DNA of 5,721 bases from CAZUDI01 sp964618975 (GTDB lineage: Bacteria > Desulfobacterota > Desulfomonilia > UBA1062): positions 1 to 5,721 of the forward strand of contig CAZUDI010000104.1 in the NCBI GenBank assembly GCA_964618975.1, in the 5' to 3' direction. Below the pieces are notes generated by a model. It was given only the letters and a program-made list of their open reading frames with translations. It did not search any database and was not told the origin of the DNA. Numbering within the stretch: the stretch's first letter is position 1; each line of letters opens with the position of its first letter. The translations under genes were made by a program, and so were the position numbers. Of the stretch, positions 5,518-5,721 are shown in pieces.

Positions 5518-5721
5518 ATGATCAAGACCTTGACGCCGGACGAACTCCTGGCACTTTCCGAACAGGCGGCCCAGTCTAGGGGAGATATCCTCGCCATGAC
5601 CCACCTGGCCGCCTCGGGCCATCCCGGGGGCTCCCTGTCCTCCATCGACATCTATACCTTGCTCTATCGGATGATCGATCGTGAGGTGGACACCGTGGTC
5701 ATCTCCCATGGGCACACCTCG
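5518..5721 (+). CDS. tkt: Transketolase family, N-terminal part (runs off window)
   Basis: Sixty-eight codons of a thiamine-diphosphate enzyme of the transketolase family are visible; the gene continues past the window edge. Transketolase moves two-carbon ketol units between sugar phosphates in the cytoplasm. SGHPGGSLSSIDIYTLLY (33-50) matches the conserved SGHPG block near the N-terminus, whose His35 contacts the cofactor in known enzymes. S-H-G-H-T-S at 63-68 aligns with the usual S-(K/N)-G-H-(A/G) block, but with His64 in place of Lys or Asn. The usual DRFVLS lead-in is shortened to DREVDTVVIS. Whether this is a full-length enzyme, the N-terminal half of a split transketolase, or a related ThDP enzyme cannot be decided from this fragment. 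It probably belongs to the glpABC transcript. Confidence 0.85.
   Translation, partial: MIKTLTPDELLALSEQAAQSRGDILAMTHLAASGHPGGSLSSIDIYTLLYRMIDREVDTVVISHGHTS

Noticed and set aside
4101..5651. Long open frame of 516 codons on the minus strand
   Set aside because: It lies opposite glpB, glpC and the transketolase start, whose family motifs are unmistakable. GC-rich coding DNA commonly leaves the antisense frame open, and the product shows no recognisable domain.
1..5721. Mobile element, CRISPR array, tRNA or rRNA
   Set aside because: No transposase or integrase motif, spaced direct-repeat array, cloverleaf or rRNA-like stretch was seen on reading; nearly all bases are accounted for by housekeeping-type genes.

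Overview
The window is a GC-rich, densely packed stretch of bacterial chromosome. All convincing genes lie on the + strand. It reads as an operon region for three-carbon phosphate metabolism in an anaerobic or facultatively anaerobic bacterium. The complete three-subunit GlpABC-type glycerol-3-phosphate dehydrogenase is the form used for anaerobic respiration or electron transfer. GC-rich codon use and the gene set would fit Desulfobacterota (sulfate reducers or syntrophs), but this placement is inference and no marker gene is present to settle it.

Layout. (1) Positions 1-51 probably hold the last codons of an upstream gene whose stop overlaps a GTG start at 48. (2) 48-563 encodes an unrecognised, charged, helix-rich protein of about 171 residues. 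(3) 618-1448 encodes an HAD-IIB phosphatase of the mannosyl-3-phosphoglycerate phosphatase (MpgP/YedP) family. It is probably the last step in making a compatible solute such as mannosylglycerate or glucosylglycerate. (4) 1449-1615 is the only sizeable intergenic gap. It holds a perfect 13-bp dyad and a plausible sigma70-type promoter (TTGACC, 17 bp, TATGGT) ending just before glpA. (5) glpA (1616-3118), glpB (3115-4311) and glpC (4308-5495) follow, joined by two ATGA stop/start overlaps. (6) A transketolase-family gene starts at 5518 with an excellent ribosome binding site and runs off the window after 68 codons.

How the genes work together. GlpA carries FAD and a BFD-like Fe-S domain and oxidises sn-glycerol-3-phosphate to dihydroxyacetone phosphate. 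GlpB is the second flavin subunit. GlpC carries two [4Fe-4S] clusters and two CCG domains and passes the electrons toward the membrane quinone pool or another acceptor. DHAP can enter triose-phosphate metabolism, and the transketolase 22 bp downstream could connect that pool to pentose phosphates. MpgP also handles a 3-phosphoglycerate derivative but probably belongs to a separate upstream transcription unit.

No RNA gene, CRISPR array, insertion sequence, attachment site or convincing intrinsic terminator was seen. I found no clear evidence of a new biological system. The most worthwhile leads are the transketolase joined to glpABC with a non-standard SHGHTS motif, the regulatory gap before glpA, and the unknown protein upstream of mpgP.
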